Shown: positions 25,401 to 33,103, counted from the first letter of the stretch. The stretch: 36,159 nt of DNA from Halobacteriales archaeon QS_9_68_17 (GCA_003023565.1 PXSA01000037.1:64504-100662), one strand, 5' to 3'. The notes: a model not told the origin generated them from the letters alone. Numbers and translations: made by a program.

Positions 25401-26557
25401 TTGCGCTCGCTCACGTCCCGGAAGTACACCGACAGCCCCGACCCGGACGGGTAGGCGTGCACCTCGGCCCAGATCCCGAGCGGTTCGGAGTAGCGCTCGA
25501 ACGTCGTCGGCTCCTGTGTCTCCATCGCCTCGCGGAAACGGTCGTGGAGCTCCGACCCCGCAGCCTCGGGGAACTCGTCCCACAACACCCCGCCCCGGAG
25601 GTCGTCCGCTGACCGCCCCAGCATCTCCTCGGCCCGCTCGTTCGCGTGCGTGATCCGCCACTGGTCGTCGAGCGCGTAGAACGCGTCCGAGACCCGTCCG
25701 AACGCCTCGTTCAGTTCGTTTTCGAGTTCCCGCTCGCGCTCTTTCATCTCGGTGATGTCCTCGCCGGCGGTGACGACTCGGTCCACCTCGCCCTCCGGCG
25801 TCAGTATCGGCGCGGCGTTGACCCGGAGCCAGCGACGCTCGCCGTCGGGGCGTTCCATCTGCAGGACCCGGTCGTACACCGGCTCGCCCGTCTCGAGCAC
25901 CGTCGCGAAGGGATGGTCGTCGACCGAGAGCGGTTCCCCGTTCTCGTCGTAGGTCGGCCTGTCGCCGGGGGTGTACTCACCTCGCTCGTCGGCCGTGATT
26001 TCGAGTATCTCCCGCGCACGGTCGTTGGTCCGTCTGACCTCGCCGTCGTCGTCGACGACGAGGATCCCGACGGGGCTGGTTGCGAGCACTCGGGCCGTCA
26101 GGTCGCGTTCGCGCTGTAACTGCTGCTCGCGGTCGGTTCGCTCCCGGTCGCCGGCCTCGCGAACGGTCCCGGCGGCCCCCCGAACGACACCGTCCTCGAC
26201 GACGGCGTTCAGGTGGAGTTCGCACGGTATCCGCTCCCCGTCGGCCGTCCGGACCGCGACCGCGAACGTGTCGGTGTCCTCGTTCCGCCCGGCTGCGCGC
26301 CGGTCGACCGCTCGTTCGACGGTCGCCGCGTCGGCGTCGCCGAGCAGCGCCGAGACGTGCTCGCCGAGCAGTTCCTCGCGGTCACGGCCCGTCAGGTCGA
26401 CGAGCACGTCGTTGACCGCGACCAGCCGACAGTCGAGGTCGACCTGATAGACCCCGTCGTCGAGCACGTTGACGAGCGTCCGAAACCGCTGGAGGGTCTC
26501 CGTCTCGTTCGACTCCCTCCGGAAGACCGCTCCGGTGGCTTCCGTTCGTTCGCTCAT
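22433..26557 (-). CDS. Histidine kinase with nine PAS domains
   Basis: A 1374-residue soluble sensor kinase with no transmembrane helix. Nine PAS/PAC modules are visible, at about 22-135, 152-268, 285-384, 397-515, 523-634, 645-755, 768-885, 896-1017 and 1028-1138, most ending in a DITERK-type PAC motif. The fifth, sixth and ninth begin almost identically (RYRTIVENFPNGAVALFDED, QYRTLVEQFPNGAVALVDED, RYRTLVENFPNGGVGVFDED), a sign of domain duplication. The kinase core follows: phosphorylated His1162 in AASHDLQEPLRM, N-box Asn1276 in NLFSNALEYSG, DEGIGI and GTGVGLALC. No receiver is fused and no response regulator is adjacent. TATA (AATTTATCC on the minus strand, about 26582-26590) fits the ATG. 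Its 3' end forms the right arm of the 80-bp inverted repeat. Confidence 0.95.
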   Translation of the reverse strand: MSERTEATGAVFRRESNETETLQRFRTLVNVLDDGVYQVDLDCRLVAVNDVLVDLTGRDREELLGEHVSALLGDADAATVERAVDRRAAGRNEDTDTFAVAVRTADGERIPCELHLNAVVEDGVVRGAAGTVREAGDRERTDREQQLQRERDLTARVLATSPVGILVVDDDGEVRRTNDRAREILEITADERGEYTPGDRPTYDENGEPLSVDDHPFATVLETGEPVYDRVLQMERPDGERRWLRVNAAPILTPEGEVDRVVTAGEDITEMKERERELENELNEAFGRVSDAFYALDDQWRITHANERAEEMLGRSADDLRGGVLWDEFPEAAGSELHDRFREAMETQEPTTFERYSEPLGIWAEVHAYPSGSGLSVYFRDVSERKEMERKLGEQRRQLSTLMDNVPGMVYRCRNEREWPMAFVSEGARKLTGYDAEALERGNVSYGTEIVVEADRETLWEEIQRGIEEREQFSVTYRIETADGDVRWVRNHGRAIVDDGEVVLEGVIIDITERKEYERKLQRSERRYRTIVENFPNGAVALFDEDLRYTAAGGEAFEDIGTATEEVVGQTVRERYPPELADEFESNFRAALRGETNSFEIEFHGRHWSVYALPVEEDDGDIFRGMIMVQDITERRARQRALERSERQYRTLVEQFPNGAVALVDEDLRYRTIGGTPPKGVDAIDELEGLPARKALPPALAETLVPRYEAAFEGESGSFEHESDGRVYQFRVVPVRDEDGDVFAAMGMSQEITERKERERDLREAKTQLEAATEAGAVGTWEWNIPDDQFIAGPSLAGTFGVDPEEASGDASLERFVSSIYEGDRERVRRKIEDAVETCGEYEAEYRVWNADDELRWVVARGHVECDADGDPVSFPGALIDITERKRAERELERHKDQLETLFEVLPVGVMVADADGELVEANETAREIWGGEVFDAESVTEYDRYDIRWADSGRPVATDDITMARVLRGEEVAEPDAFEVEAADGERRIAMADGMPIRDERGEVVRGVVTLTDVTERREYRRKLEESEQRYRTLVENFPNGGVGVFDEDRRYTLVEGTMWDDIDPDAADLEGRTVRDALPPDTADDVEPIFRAALNGETDSVVSTLGGRTYRVWATPLRDADGEITAGQSFAVDITDQLERERQLEESNERLEQFAYAASHDLQEPLRMVSSYLQLIEQRYAADFDEEGREFLAFAVDGAERMREMIDSLLAYSRVETAGDPLEPVDLNDVLDDVRTDLQVQIAERNAAVSVEDLPRVEADERQLRRLFQNLFSNALEYSGDEPPRVRVEAERSGAERVVSVSDEGIGIAPEDQERVFEVFQRLHSVDEHAGTGVGLALCERIVERHGGDIWVDSEPGEGSTFRFTLPAVEDE
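22444..22523 (-). repeat. Right arm of the 80-bp inverted repeat (kinase 3' end)
   Basis: Lies within the histidine kinase coding sequence and encodes ERHGG to PAV near its C-terminus. It is the exact reverse complement of 21972-22051. Both arms match at all 80 positions, including third codon positions, so the copying is recent or kept identical by recombination. Confidence 0.92.
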
Positions 26558-26607
26558 ACACGCCGTAGTTCACCCCGACGCGGATAAATTCCGGGTACTG
26601 CCGCCGC

Positions 26608-27996
26608 TCAGTTTCCGCCGTCGTCGCGGTACACGGGCGAACGGAAGCCGATCCCGCGGGACCGGAGGAACCGGCGGAGTTCGCTACCACCCCACGTCAG
26701 ACCGGTGAGGACGGCGATAGTCAGCGCGCCGAACTCGGGCCGGCCCATCCACGTCGGTCCGACGTAGATGATGGCGTTGACGACCCGCGAGGGCAGCAGG
26801 TCGCGGATAGCGTCCCCGACAACGGTGAACACCTCGGCACCGACCCCGCCGGACTCGTCGGTTCCCGACTCCGTTCGCGATTCGAGGCCGAGCGCCTCGG
26901 CGCTCCGTCCGCCGACGCTCTCGTCGCCGGTTCCGAGGCGTTCGGCCTCGTAGGGGTGTGACAGTTCGACCTCCCAGACGATATCGCCCTCGGGGTTCAC
27001 TTCGATCAGGCGCTTGCCGTTCGTGTCCGTGATCAGGGTGTTGCCGTTCGGCAGGCGGTCGGCGTCGCGCGGCCACTGCATGCGCTCGTCGGACCACACC
27101 CACGTGCGCGTCCACTCGCCGTCATCGCGTCCGAACTCCTGAACCCGCTCGTTCTCCGAGTCGGCGACGACGACGGCGGGGCCGCCGCGCTCTTCGGGGA
27201 TGTAGTCGGGGTTGTGCTGCTCGTACTGGACGCCGTGGTCGTCCTCCTCGCCGAGGGTCCAGGACTCGTTCATCCCCGTCTCGGGGTCGACGAACACGAC
27301 CTGATCCTGGTTGCGGAGGCTGACCATCACGCGCCCGTCGTCCAGCACGCTCACGTCGTTGATGTGCGCCCAGTCGCCGGGATAGGAACCGCCTTCGTCC
27401 ACGGGGAAGTCGCTCTGGGCCTCCCACGCCCACTCCCGTATCCCCGTCTCGGTGTTCAGCATGAACACCTGGTCGTCCGCGATGTCCGCGACGACGACGC
27501 GGTCCTCGTCGACGCGGACGTGGTCGTGCCACTCGCCGGCGTTCTCGCGGTGGTCGTAGCGGACGACCATCTCGGTCACCTCGCCGGTCGAGATGTTCGC
27601 CCGCTCGATGACGTTGCGCGTACAGGGCGGGTCCTGACACCCCGGCCCGCCGGTGTGGACCGTGTCCGTGGCCGCGTACTCGACGGTCATCGACTCGCCC
27701 TCGACCGGGTCGACGTCGAAGTACTTCGTGTGCGTGTTGTTGTAGTAGGTGACGCTGCCGTCGGGCGCGTACGCGATGATCGTCCCGAACTTCGCGGACT
27801 CGGTGACGACAGTGTGGTTCCCCGTCGGCGGCGCTTCGCTGACGCCGCTTTGCGTGGCCGTCGTGACGCCCGTCGCGGCCCCGTACGCCAGATACGCACC
27901 GCAGATCACGATGATCAGGAGAAAGGCGATCCGAAGCCGACGCCGCGTGACGCCGGACCGGGTCCGGTCCAGCCTGCCCCCCAGGTCGCCGTCCAT
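26608..27996 (-). CDS. Arylsulfotransferase-like membrane-anchored protein
   Basis: A 462-residue protein of the haloarchaeal aryl-sulfate sulfotransferase (ASST-like) propeller family. A transmembrane anchor lies at about 22-43 (IAFLLIIVICGAYLAYGAA), and two further hydrophobic segments close the protein (VVNAIIYVGPTW and LTIAVLTGLTWGG), so the propeller faces outward. Propeller motifs include GTIIAYAPDGSVTYYNNTHT, EWHDHVRVDEDRVVVADIA, WAHINDVSVLDDGRVMVSLR and RLPNGNTLITDTNGKRLIEV. Sulfotransferase activity is inferred from family only; I cannot assign the catalytic histidine. The ATG at 27996 has a minus-strand TATA (CCTATTATGG, about 28015-28024) upstream. Similar proteins are widespread in haloarchaea and uncharacterised. 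Confidence 0.8.
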   Translation of the reverse strand: MDGDLGGRLDRTRSGVTRRRLRIAFLLIIVICGAYLAYGAATGVTTATQSGVSEAPPTGNHTVVTESAKFGTIIAYAPDGSVTYYNNTHTKYFDVDPVEGESMTVEYAATDTVHTGGPGCQDPPCTRNVIERANISTGEVTEMVVRYDHRENAGEWHDHVRVDEDRVVVADIADDQVFMLNTETGIREWAWEAQSDFPVDEGGSYPGDWAHINDVSVLDDGRVMVSLRNQDQVVFVDPETGMNESWTLGEEDDHGVQYEQHNPDYIPEERGGPAVVVADSENERVQEFGRDDGEWTRTWVWSDERMQWPRDADRLPNGNTLITDTNGKRLIEVNPEGDIVWEVELSHPYEAERLGTGDESVGGRSAEALGLESRTESGTDESGGVGAEVFTVVGDAIRDLLPSRVVNAIIYVGPTWMGRPEFGALTIAVLTGLTWGGSELRRFLRSRGIGFRSPVYRDDGGN

Positions 27997-28227
27997 ACTC
28001 GGAACTTCGGAGGCACCATAATAGGGTTTGCCGATCCGCGCGACTGCCGGTGGTCGTCCGGCGGCGTTCCGGTCTCTCGGCGGCCCGGGCGCTGTCAGGG
28101 CGCAGGACAGCGTCGGCACCGCGGCGTCAGCCGACCGCGTCCGGCCACACGCTGTCAGCCGTCGGTCCGTCGCGCTCGTCACCGTCCCGATGCGGTGAAT
28201 CGCGTCGCGTGACTGGGGCCGGAGTCC

Positions 28228-28392
28228 TCAATCACCGGGGTTGTCCCAGTCGACCCGCTCGACGCTGAAACCGCCGCAGGACGGACAGACCTGATGCTGG
28301 AGTTCGAACGACTGTCCACAGCTCTTGCACTCGTACGTGTACTCCGCCACGTCGCTGCGGAGTACGCGTCGCAGGTTCTCGATAACCTTCAC
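28228..28392 (-). CDS. Small zinc-ribbon protein
   Basis: A 54-residue protein with one four-cysteine zinc ribbon: YTYECKSCGQSFELQHQVCP followed by SCGGFSVERVDW (Cys22, Cys25, Cys36, Cys39). The N-terminus KVIENLRRVLRSDVAEY is helical. Start is a GTG at 28392 with a good Shine-Dalgarno (GGAGGA) seven bases upstream, and a minus-strand TATA CTTATATCG near 28432-28440 would place the start point about 15 bases before the GTG. Small zinc-finger proteins are abundant in haloarchaea; most have no known role. Confidence 0.8.
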   Translation of the reverse strand: MKVIENLRRVLRSDVAEYTYECKSCGQSFELQHQVCPSCGGFSVERVDWDNPGD

Positions 28393-28442
28393 TCGTCGGT
28401 CCTCCGGTAATGATACCTACACGAACCCGTCCGATATAAGAG

Positions 28443-28825
28443 GGCAGCTTCGTTTAATCGCTGAAGGAAACCATTGTGCGGGCCGCTACGCCGCGTACCG
28501 GCGCTGAAACGGCTGACCGCGCTACATCAGTACCGCGGACTGGTCGCGGCGGAGGGGGACGCCGGCGTCCCGCTCGTGAACGCGACGGCTGCCCGCGACC
28601 GCGGGCGTGGCCGACCGGCGGACCCGCTCCCAACCCTCCCCGTCTACCGGTCCACCGCGGCGGTCGAGAGGGGGTTCCGTCCGGTGACGGTAGACCGGGT
28701 CGCCTTATTCCAAAGACTTTAGACGCGTAAAACAAACGCGTCTTGTCAGACCCGTCACAGCCAGTGTGGAATCGTTGACACTACGCAGCCGTTACGAAAC
28801 GTCTCCGGAGGAGTTCGTGCTCTGT
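28443..28825. other. Gene-free stretch with a perfect hairpin
   Basis: About 380 bases between the two small zinc-protein genes. An 82-codon plus-strand frame from 28474 exists but lacks recognisable features. The one clear structure is AGACGCGT-AAAACAA-ACGCGTCT at 28721-28743, an 8-bp perfect stem with a seven-base loop, containing two ACGCGT copies. It could be an operator or a termination hairpin; neither is supported by an adjacent start or stop codon. Confidence 0.5.
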
Positions 28826-28987
28826 TTACAAACTCGTTCGAGCTTCGACTTGGTCGAGGCCAGCACCGTTTTTTACGGCGGTGGCTCCGACGCAGTCGAG
28901 ACAACCGTACACTTCGTCTTCGTTACCGCCGAAGACGCGCGCGAAATCCGGTGTGACGAACGATCCACAGTTGTTACATTCCGGCAT
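28826..28987 (-). CDS. Small zinc-finger protein, DUF7563 type
   Basis: A 53-residue protein beginning MPECNNCGSFVTPDFARVFG and continuing YGCLDCVGATAV. It matches a haloarchaea-specific family I recall as DUF7563, with Cys4, Cys7, Cys29 and Cys32 forming one zinc site. The function is unknown; a nucleic-acid or protein-binding role is a guess. A good Shine-Dalgarno (GAGGTG) precedes the ATG at 28987, and a minus-strand TATA GTATAACTA lies at about 29027-29035. It is divergent from the aIF2-beta gene, with which it shares an intergenic region. Confidence 0.82.
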   Translation of the reverse strand: MPECNNCGSFVTPDFARVFGGNEDEVYGCLDCVGATAVKNGAGLDQVEARTSL

Positions 28988-29122
28988 GCTGATGCACCTC
29001 GTCCTCGTCCACTCACAGTATCGGCATAGTTATACACCGCGTAATAGCCGTTAAACGGTCACTTAGGGCGTGCATTACGCCGACGGGCGACCGCTCACTC
29101 CGCCCGTTCGCCCGCCGCGATA

Positions 29123-29166
29123 TAGTTGGAAAGACTACCATTACGCCCCCGCAGCGTAGTTGGAAA
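29123..29166. promoter_or_regulatory. TAGTTGGAAA direct repeat before aIF2-beta
   Basis: TAGTTGGAAA occurs at 29123-29132 and 29157-29166, 34 bases apart start to start, lying 64-107 bases upstream of the aIF2-beta ATG. The core promoter (CCCTTTACTT, about 29201-29210) is downstream of both copies. The placement suits activator sites, but no factor can be named. Confidence 0.45.
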
Positions 29167-29229
29167 CATGATATTTCCCGCGCGCCGGCCAACGGGAACC
29201 CCTTTACTTCCTGGGCTCCTTGAACGGCT

Positions 29230-29838
29230 ATGGACTACGAAGCCAGCCTCGACCGCGCGCTCGACGCGGTCCCCGACTACGACGGCTCCGACGAGCGACT
29301 CTCCGTCCCCGACGCGATGGCGCAGAAAGACGGCGCGTTCACGCGTCTCACCAACCTCGGTGCCGTCGCGGACGCGCTCTCCCGCGACCCCGAACACCTC
29401 CACAGCGCCATTCAGCGCGAACTCGGGACCGCCGGCCAGTTCGACGACGGCCGCGCCCGGTACAACGGGACGTTCTCCGGTAGCGACTTCGATGCGGCCA
29501 TCGACAGCTACGTCGAGGAGTTCGTCACCTGCTCGCAGTGCGGCCTCCCGGACACCCGACTCACCATGGAGAACCGGACACAGATGCTTCGCTGCGAGGC
29601 CTGCGGCGCGTTCCGCCCGGTCACGAAGCGGTCGAGCACCGAATCGACCCAGCAGCGCGACGAGGTCGAGGAGGGCAAGACCTACGAGGTCAAGATCACC
29701 GGCACCGGCCGCAAGGGCGACGGCGTCGCCGAGAAGGGCAACTACACCATCTTCGTCCCCGGGACGCAGGAGGGCGACGTGGTGCAGGTCTACATCAAGA
29801 ACATCAGTGGCAACCTCGCGTTCGCGCGACTCGCCTGA
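29230..29838 (+). CDS. Translation initiation factor aIF2 beta subunit with TRAM domain
   Basis: A 202-residue initiation factor; aIF2 (alpha, beta, gamma) carries initiator Met-tRNA to the small ribosomal subunit. The order is an N-terminal helical part, the central domain (LTNLGAVADALSRDPEHLHS, IQRELGTAGQF, YNGTF), a zinc ribbon with CSQCGLPDT and CEACGAFRPV, and a C-terminal TRAM domain (VEEGKTYEVKITGTGRKGDG, then VFVPGTQEGDVV-like strands). The TRAM fusion is characteristic of haloarchaeal aIF2-beta. A TATA-like CCCTTTACTT lies 20-29 bases before the ATG, so translation is leaderless. It is upstream of, but separately promoted from, the acyl-CoA synthetase. Confidence 0.95.
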   Translation: MDYEASLDRALDAVPDYDGSDERLSVPDAMAQKDGAFTRLTNLGAVADALSRDPEHLHSAIQRELGTAGQFDDGRARYNGTFSGSDFDAAIDSYVEEFVTCSQCGLPDTRLTMENRTQMLRCEACGAFRPVTKRSSTESTQQRDEVEEGKTYEVKITGTGRKGDGVAEKGNYTIFVPGTQEGDVVQVYIKNISGNLAFARLA

Positions 29839-29920
29839 ACCGTCGGACGCCGTCCCTCCGCCGCCGCGGCGACCGCGCCATGCGAAAATTATACACTATC
29901 GTTTATTGAACTCCCTCGAT

Positions 29921-31534
29921 ATGGAGAAGCCTCTCCTCGTGACCGACTTCCTCGACCGCGCGCGCGACCACTACGGCGACGACGAGGCGGTGGTCGCGAC
30001 GACGGGCGAGCGCTACACGTACGACGAACTCGGCGACCGGGCCGACCACGTCTCGGCGGCGCTGCAGGACCGCGGCATCGAGAAGGGCGACCGCGTCGCG
30101 GTGCTCGACCCGAACACCCACTACCACCTCGAAGCCGCGTACGGGATCACGCAGATAGGCGCGGTCCACACGCCGCTGAACTACCGGCTGACCCCCGACG
30201 ACTACGAGTACATCCTGAACGACGCGGGGGTGGACGCGATAATCGCCGACCGCGAGTACGCGGAGAAGGTCGAACCGGTGCGCGACGACGTGCCGACGGA
30301 GACGTTCGTCGCGACCGACGCCGACGCGGTCGAGGGCGACTGGGACGACTTCGACGAGGTGATCGACGGCCTCGACCCCGAGTACGACCGCCCCGAGATG
30401 AGCGAAGACGAGACGATCACCATCAACTACACCTCCGGGACGACCGGCGACCCGAAGGGCGTCTGTCGCACCCACCGCACGGAGACGCTCCACGCCTACC
30501 TCGTCACGGTCCATCAGGGGATCCGCGACGACGACGTCTACCTCTGGACGCTCCCGATGTTCCACGTCAACGGCTGGGGCCACATCTACGCGGTGACGGG
30601 GATGGGCGCGAAACACGTCTGTACGCGCGGGGTCGACGCCGAAGCGGTCTTCGAGGCCGTGACGGGCGAGGACGTCTCGTACATGTGCGGCGCGCCGACC
30701 GTCCTCAACATGCTCTCGGAGTACCACGACGAGCACGACCCAGAGACGACCGGTGCGAACGACGTGCGCATCGCCACCGCCGGGAGCGCGCCGCCGGAGG
30801 CGACGATCCGCACCGTCGAGGACGAGTTCGGCTGGTACCTGAAACACGTCTACGGCGCGACGGAGACGGGGCCGCTCATCACCACCTCCGACGCCCGTCG
30901 TCGCTTCGACGACGACAGCGGCGACCGCTTCGCGGTCAAGAAGCGCCAGGGTCTCGGTTACCTCGGCACCGAGCTTCGTGTCGTCGACGAGGACGGGAAC
31001 GACGTGGCGCGCGACGACGAGAGCATCGGCGAGATAGTCGTCCGCGGGAATCAGGTGATGAAGGAGTACTGGCACAAGCCCGAGGCGACCGAGGAGGCGT
31101 TCAACGACCGCATCGAGGGCTACTACCACACCGGCGACCTCGCGACCGTCGACGAGAACGGCATGATCAGCATTCAGGACCGGAAGAAAGACATCATCAT
31201 CAGCGGCGGCGAGAACGTCTCCAGCATCGAACTGGAGGACGCGCTGTTCGAGCACGACGCGGTCGCCGACGCCGCCGTCATCCCCGCGCCGAGCGAGGAG
31301 TGGGGCGAGACGCCCAAGGCGTTCGTCGTCCCCGCGAACGGCGACCCGGACGACCCCGGGGTGGCCGCGGACGACCTCGTCGGCTTCACCCGCGACAACC
31401 TCGCGAGCTACAAGGCCGTCCGCCGCGTCGAGTTCGTCGAGGAACTCCCCACGACGGCGACCGGCAAGGTCCAGAAGTACGAACTCCGCGAGAAGGAGTG
31501 GGACGACGAGGACCGGATGGTCGGGCAGGGGTGA
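29921..31534 (+). CDS. AMP-dependent acyl-CoA synthetase (fatty-acid type)
   Basis: A 537-residue ANL-superfamily ligase that activates a carboxylic acid with ATP and joins it to CoA. Signature motifs are INYTSGTTGDPKGVCRTHR (P-loop), FHVNGWGHIYA, the adenylate motif VYGATETGPL, YYHTGDLATVDENG with the ribose-binding Asp, DRKKDIIISGGENVSSIELE hinge, and the catalytic lysine in TATGKVQKYELRE. The pattern resembles medium/long-chain fatty acyl-CoA synthetases (AlkK-like); chain length is not readable. Start at 29921 is fixed by a strong TATA (AATTATACAC, 29887-29896) at leaderless distance. No beta-oxidation genes are adjacent. Confidence 0.92.
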   Translation: MEKPLLVTDFLDRARDHYGDDEAVVATTGERYTYDELGDRADHVSAALQDRGIEKGDRVAVLDPNTHYHLEAAYGITQIGAVHTPLNYRLTPDDYEYILNDAGVDAIIADREYAEKVEPVRDDVPTETFVATDADAVEGDWDDFDEVIDGLDPEYDRPEMSEDETITINYTSGTTGDPKGVCRTHRTETLHAYLVTVHQGIRDDDVYLWTLPMFHVNGWGHIYAVTGMGAKHVCTRGVDAEAVFEAVTGEDVSYMCGAPTVLNMLSEYHDEHDPETTGANDVRIATAGSAPPEATIRTVEDEFGWYLKHVYGATETGPLITTSDARRRFDDDSGDRFAVKKRQGLGYLGTELRVVDEDGNDVARDDESIGEIVVRGNQVMKEYWHKPEATEEAFNDRIEGYYHTGDLATVDENGMISIQDRKKDIIISGGENVSSIELEDALFEHDAVADAAVIPAPSEEWGETPKAFVVPANGDPDDPGVAADDLVGFTRDNLASYKAVRRVEFVEELPTTATGKVQKYELREKEWDDEDRMVGQG

Positions 31535-32027
31535 CGGCCGGCCGCTACTCCTCGCCGGCCACCACGTAGCCCGATCACTGCCCGTCGACTACCCCGTAAC
31601 CCGCTTTTTCGACGGTGATCTCGATCCGCTCCGCCGACAGCGGGTCGTGGTCGGAGTCGGTCCCGGCCTCGCCGCTGTCGGCGTCTGTTACGGAAGTGCA
31701 AGGAGAAAGTCCCGCCGTTCACAGCGAGGATGAATCCGACACGTTCATGCCACTTGCTCTCATACGTTGGCATACCGGAGTTCCCCCGCCGGGACACACC
31801 AGCTTCGCTGGTACGGACGCTTCGCGTCCACGTCCCACGGGGTAACAAATCCGACTCCAGTCCACGACGTACCGGCTTGGCCGACGCGAATCGTGGTACC
31901 GTGCGGGCTGAATACCCCGCCGTGGAGAGACGAACGGTATTCGTCTCGGAGAAGCGCCGGCCGCGCGTCGGACGGAAGGCCGCTTTGACACGGCTGCACG
32001 CGCTGGAACGCACGCCCTCGGTCACCT
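31535..32027. other. Gene-free, palindrome-rich stretch
   Basis: About 490 bases without a supported gene. Three perfect hairpins occur within 150 bases: ACCAGC-TTC-GCTGGT (31798-31812), GGACGC-TTC-GCGTCC (31815-31829), and GAGACGAA-CGGTA-TTCGTCTC (31927-31947). The string GTCCCGCCGTTCACAGCGAGGATG around 31712-31735 loosely recalls the right-end hairpin of haloarchaeal IS200/IS605 elements, so a degraded mobile-element end is possible. No transposase domain could be recognised in either strand. Confidence 0.45.
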
Positions 32028-32195
32028 TTATTGCGGGGAGGATGTCAACGTCCCCATCACGCCTTCCAGCTCCGCCAGTTCGCTCTCGACGGCCTCGACG
32101 TCGGCGGAGGACTCGATCCCTCGGACCGTGAACTCCGCGGTGTTCTCTGCCACGACCGCCGACGCCGAGGAAGGCTCCAGGGTCGCCGCGGTCAC
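32028..32195 (-). CDS. Small HMA-like protein without cysteines
   Basis: A 55-residue acidic protein beginning at a GTG. The stretch AEFTVRGIESSADVEAVESE followed by LAELEGV follows the spacing of a heavy-metal-associated domain (strand, G-M-x-C-x2-C, helix, L-x-G-V), but the CxxC positions are Ser and Asp-containing, so metal binding is not expected. The start overlaps the stop of the acetyltransferase (GTGA), which implies translational coupling as the last gene of a three-gene operon. A possible alternative is a truncated or decaying HMA protein. The function is unknown and the homology is by eye. Confidence 0.5.
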   Translation of the reverse strand: MTAATLEPSSASAVVAENTAEFTVRGIESSADVEAVESELAELEGVMGTLTSSPQ

Positions 32196-33103
32196 TCGCC
32201 GTTTGGGGGCCGGTCCGCCGGGAACCGCAGGCCGAACTCGGTCTCCAGCACGTCGTGCCACTCCTCTGGCGCGACCGAGCGTTCCCGCTTCTCGCCGTTC
32301 TCGGTGACGGTCAGCGTCTCCGTCGTGAGCCGCTTGTGCCCGTACTCCGTCGCGAGCGTGACGACCGGGTCGCCGGTGAACGGGGACTCGGGCGCTGTCG
32401 AGAGGAAGTCGCAGGTCGCCGCGAAGTACGACCGGTCCCGGGGCACGTCGCTGAAGACGTAGCGGTCGCTCCAGCCGTCGGCGTCCTCGTGAGACGTAGT
32501 CGAACGAGGGCTCGATGAGCTCTGCTCATCGGCGCCCTCCCCGTCGCCCGCGTCGTCGCTCCGACCGTCGCCGGCGTCCCCGCCGGGCGTCCGGTACTGC
32601 GACACGTACGCCGCATCGGGGCGGTCGGACTCCACGACGCGCCACTCGACGCCGGCGGCGTCCTCTCGCACTTCGCCGTCGAGCGGCGTCGGTCGGCGCA
32701 TCGTCGGGACCCCTACCCCCACGTCGACGACGTACCGGCGGTCGAACTCGACGACGTGGGAGAGGTGGTTCGCGGGCGGGCGCGCCGCGCCGTCGTTCAC
32801 GACGCGGGCGGCGACGCGGTCCGGCCCGTAGCCGAGTTCGCGGAGCAGCCGCCCGAACAGGCCGTTGAGTTCGTAGCAGAAGCCGCCGCGGCGGCGCTCG
32901 ACGACCTTCTCGTAGGTGTCCGCAGGGTCGAGGCTCACGCCCTCGCCGTCGCGTGGGCCGTGGGGGTCGCCGGTGATAGACAGCGTCTCGAACGGGACCG
33001 CCGTGACGTGGGCGCGCTGGAGGCTCCGGAGCGTCTCGCGGTCCGCGCCGGCGACCGCGTCCGGGTCGCGGCCGATCCGGTCGAGGTAGCGGTCGGCGTC
33101 CAT
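32192..33103 (-). CDS. nat: Arylamine N-acetyltransferase
   Basis: A 303-residue NAT-family enzyme that transfers acetyl from acetyl-CoA to arylamines or similar amines. The Cys-His-Asp triad is in RRGGFCYELNGLF (Cys), NHLSHVVEF (His) and RYVVDVGVGVP (Asp). The N-terminus DADRYLDRIG and VPFETLSI are also typical. Between about residues 190 and 225 there is a low-complexity Gly/Asp/Ser insertion (GDAGDGRSDDAGDGEGADEQ and on) not found in standard NATs. The ATG overlaps the preceding reductase stop by one base (TGATG) and its own stop overlaps the next gene. An intact catalytic core suggests it is active. Confidence 0.9.
   Translation of the reverse strand: MDADRYLDRIGRDPDAVAGADRETLRSLQRAHVTAVPFETLSITGDPHGPRDGEGVSLDPADTYEKVVERRRGGFCYELNGLFGRLLRELGYGPDRVAARVVNDGAARPPANHLSHVVEFDRRYVVDVGVGVPTMRRPTPLDGEVREDAAGVEWRVVESDRPDAAYVSQYRTPGGDAGDGRSDDAGDGEGADEQSSSSPRSTTSHEDADGWSDRYVFSDVPRDRSYFAATCDFLSTAPESPFTGDPVVTLATEYGHKRLTTETLTVTENGEKRERSVAPEEWHDVLETEFGLRFPADRPPNGE

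Noticed and set aside
29126-29920. Upstream extension of the acyl-CoA synthetase frame through aIF2-beta
   Set aside because: The extension overlaps aIF2-beta in another frame and is Ser/Arg/Pro-rich; the TATA box at 29887-29896 fits the ATG at 29921.
31719-32025. Several overlapping minus-strand frames that might be a TnpB-type transposase tail
   Set aside because: No RuvC or zinc-finger motif is present and I could not match the residues to a known transposase; kept only as a possible element end.
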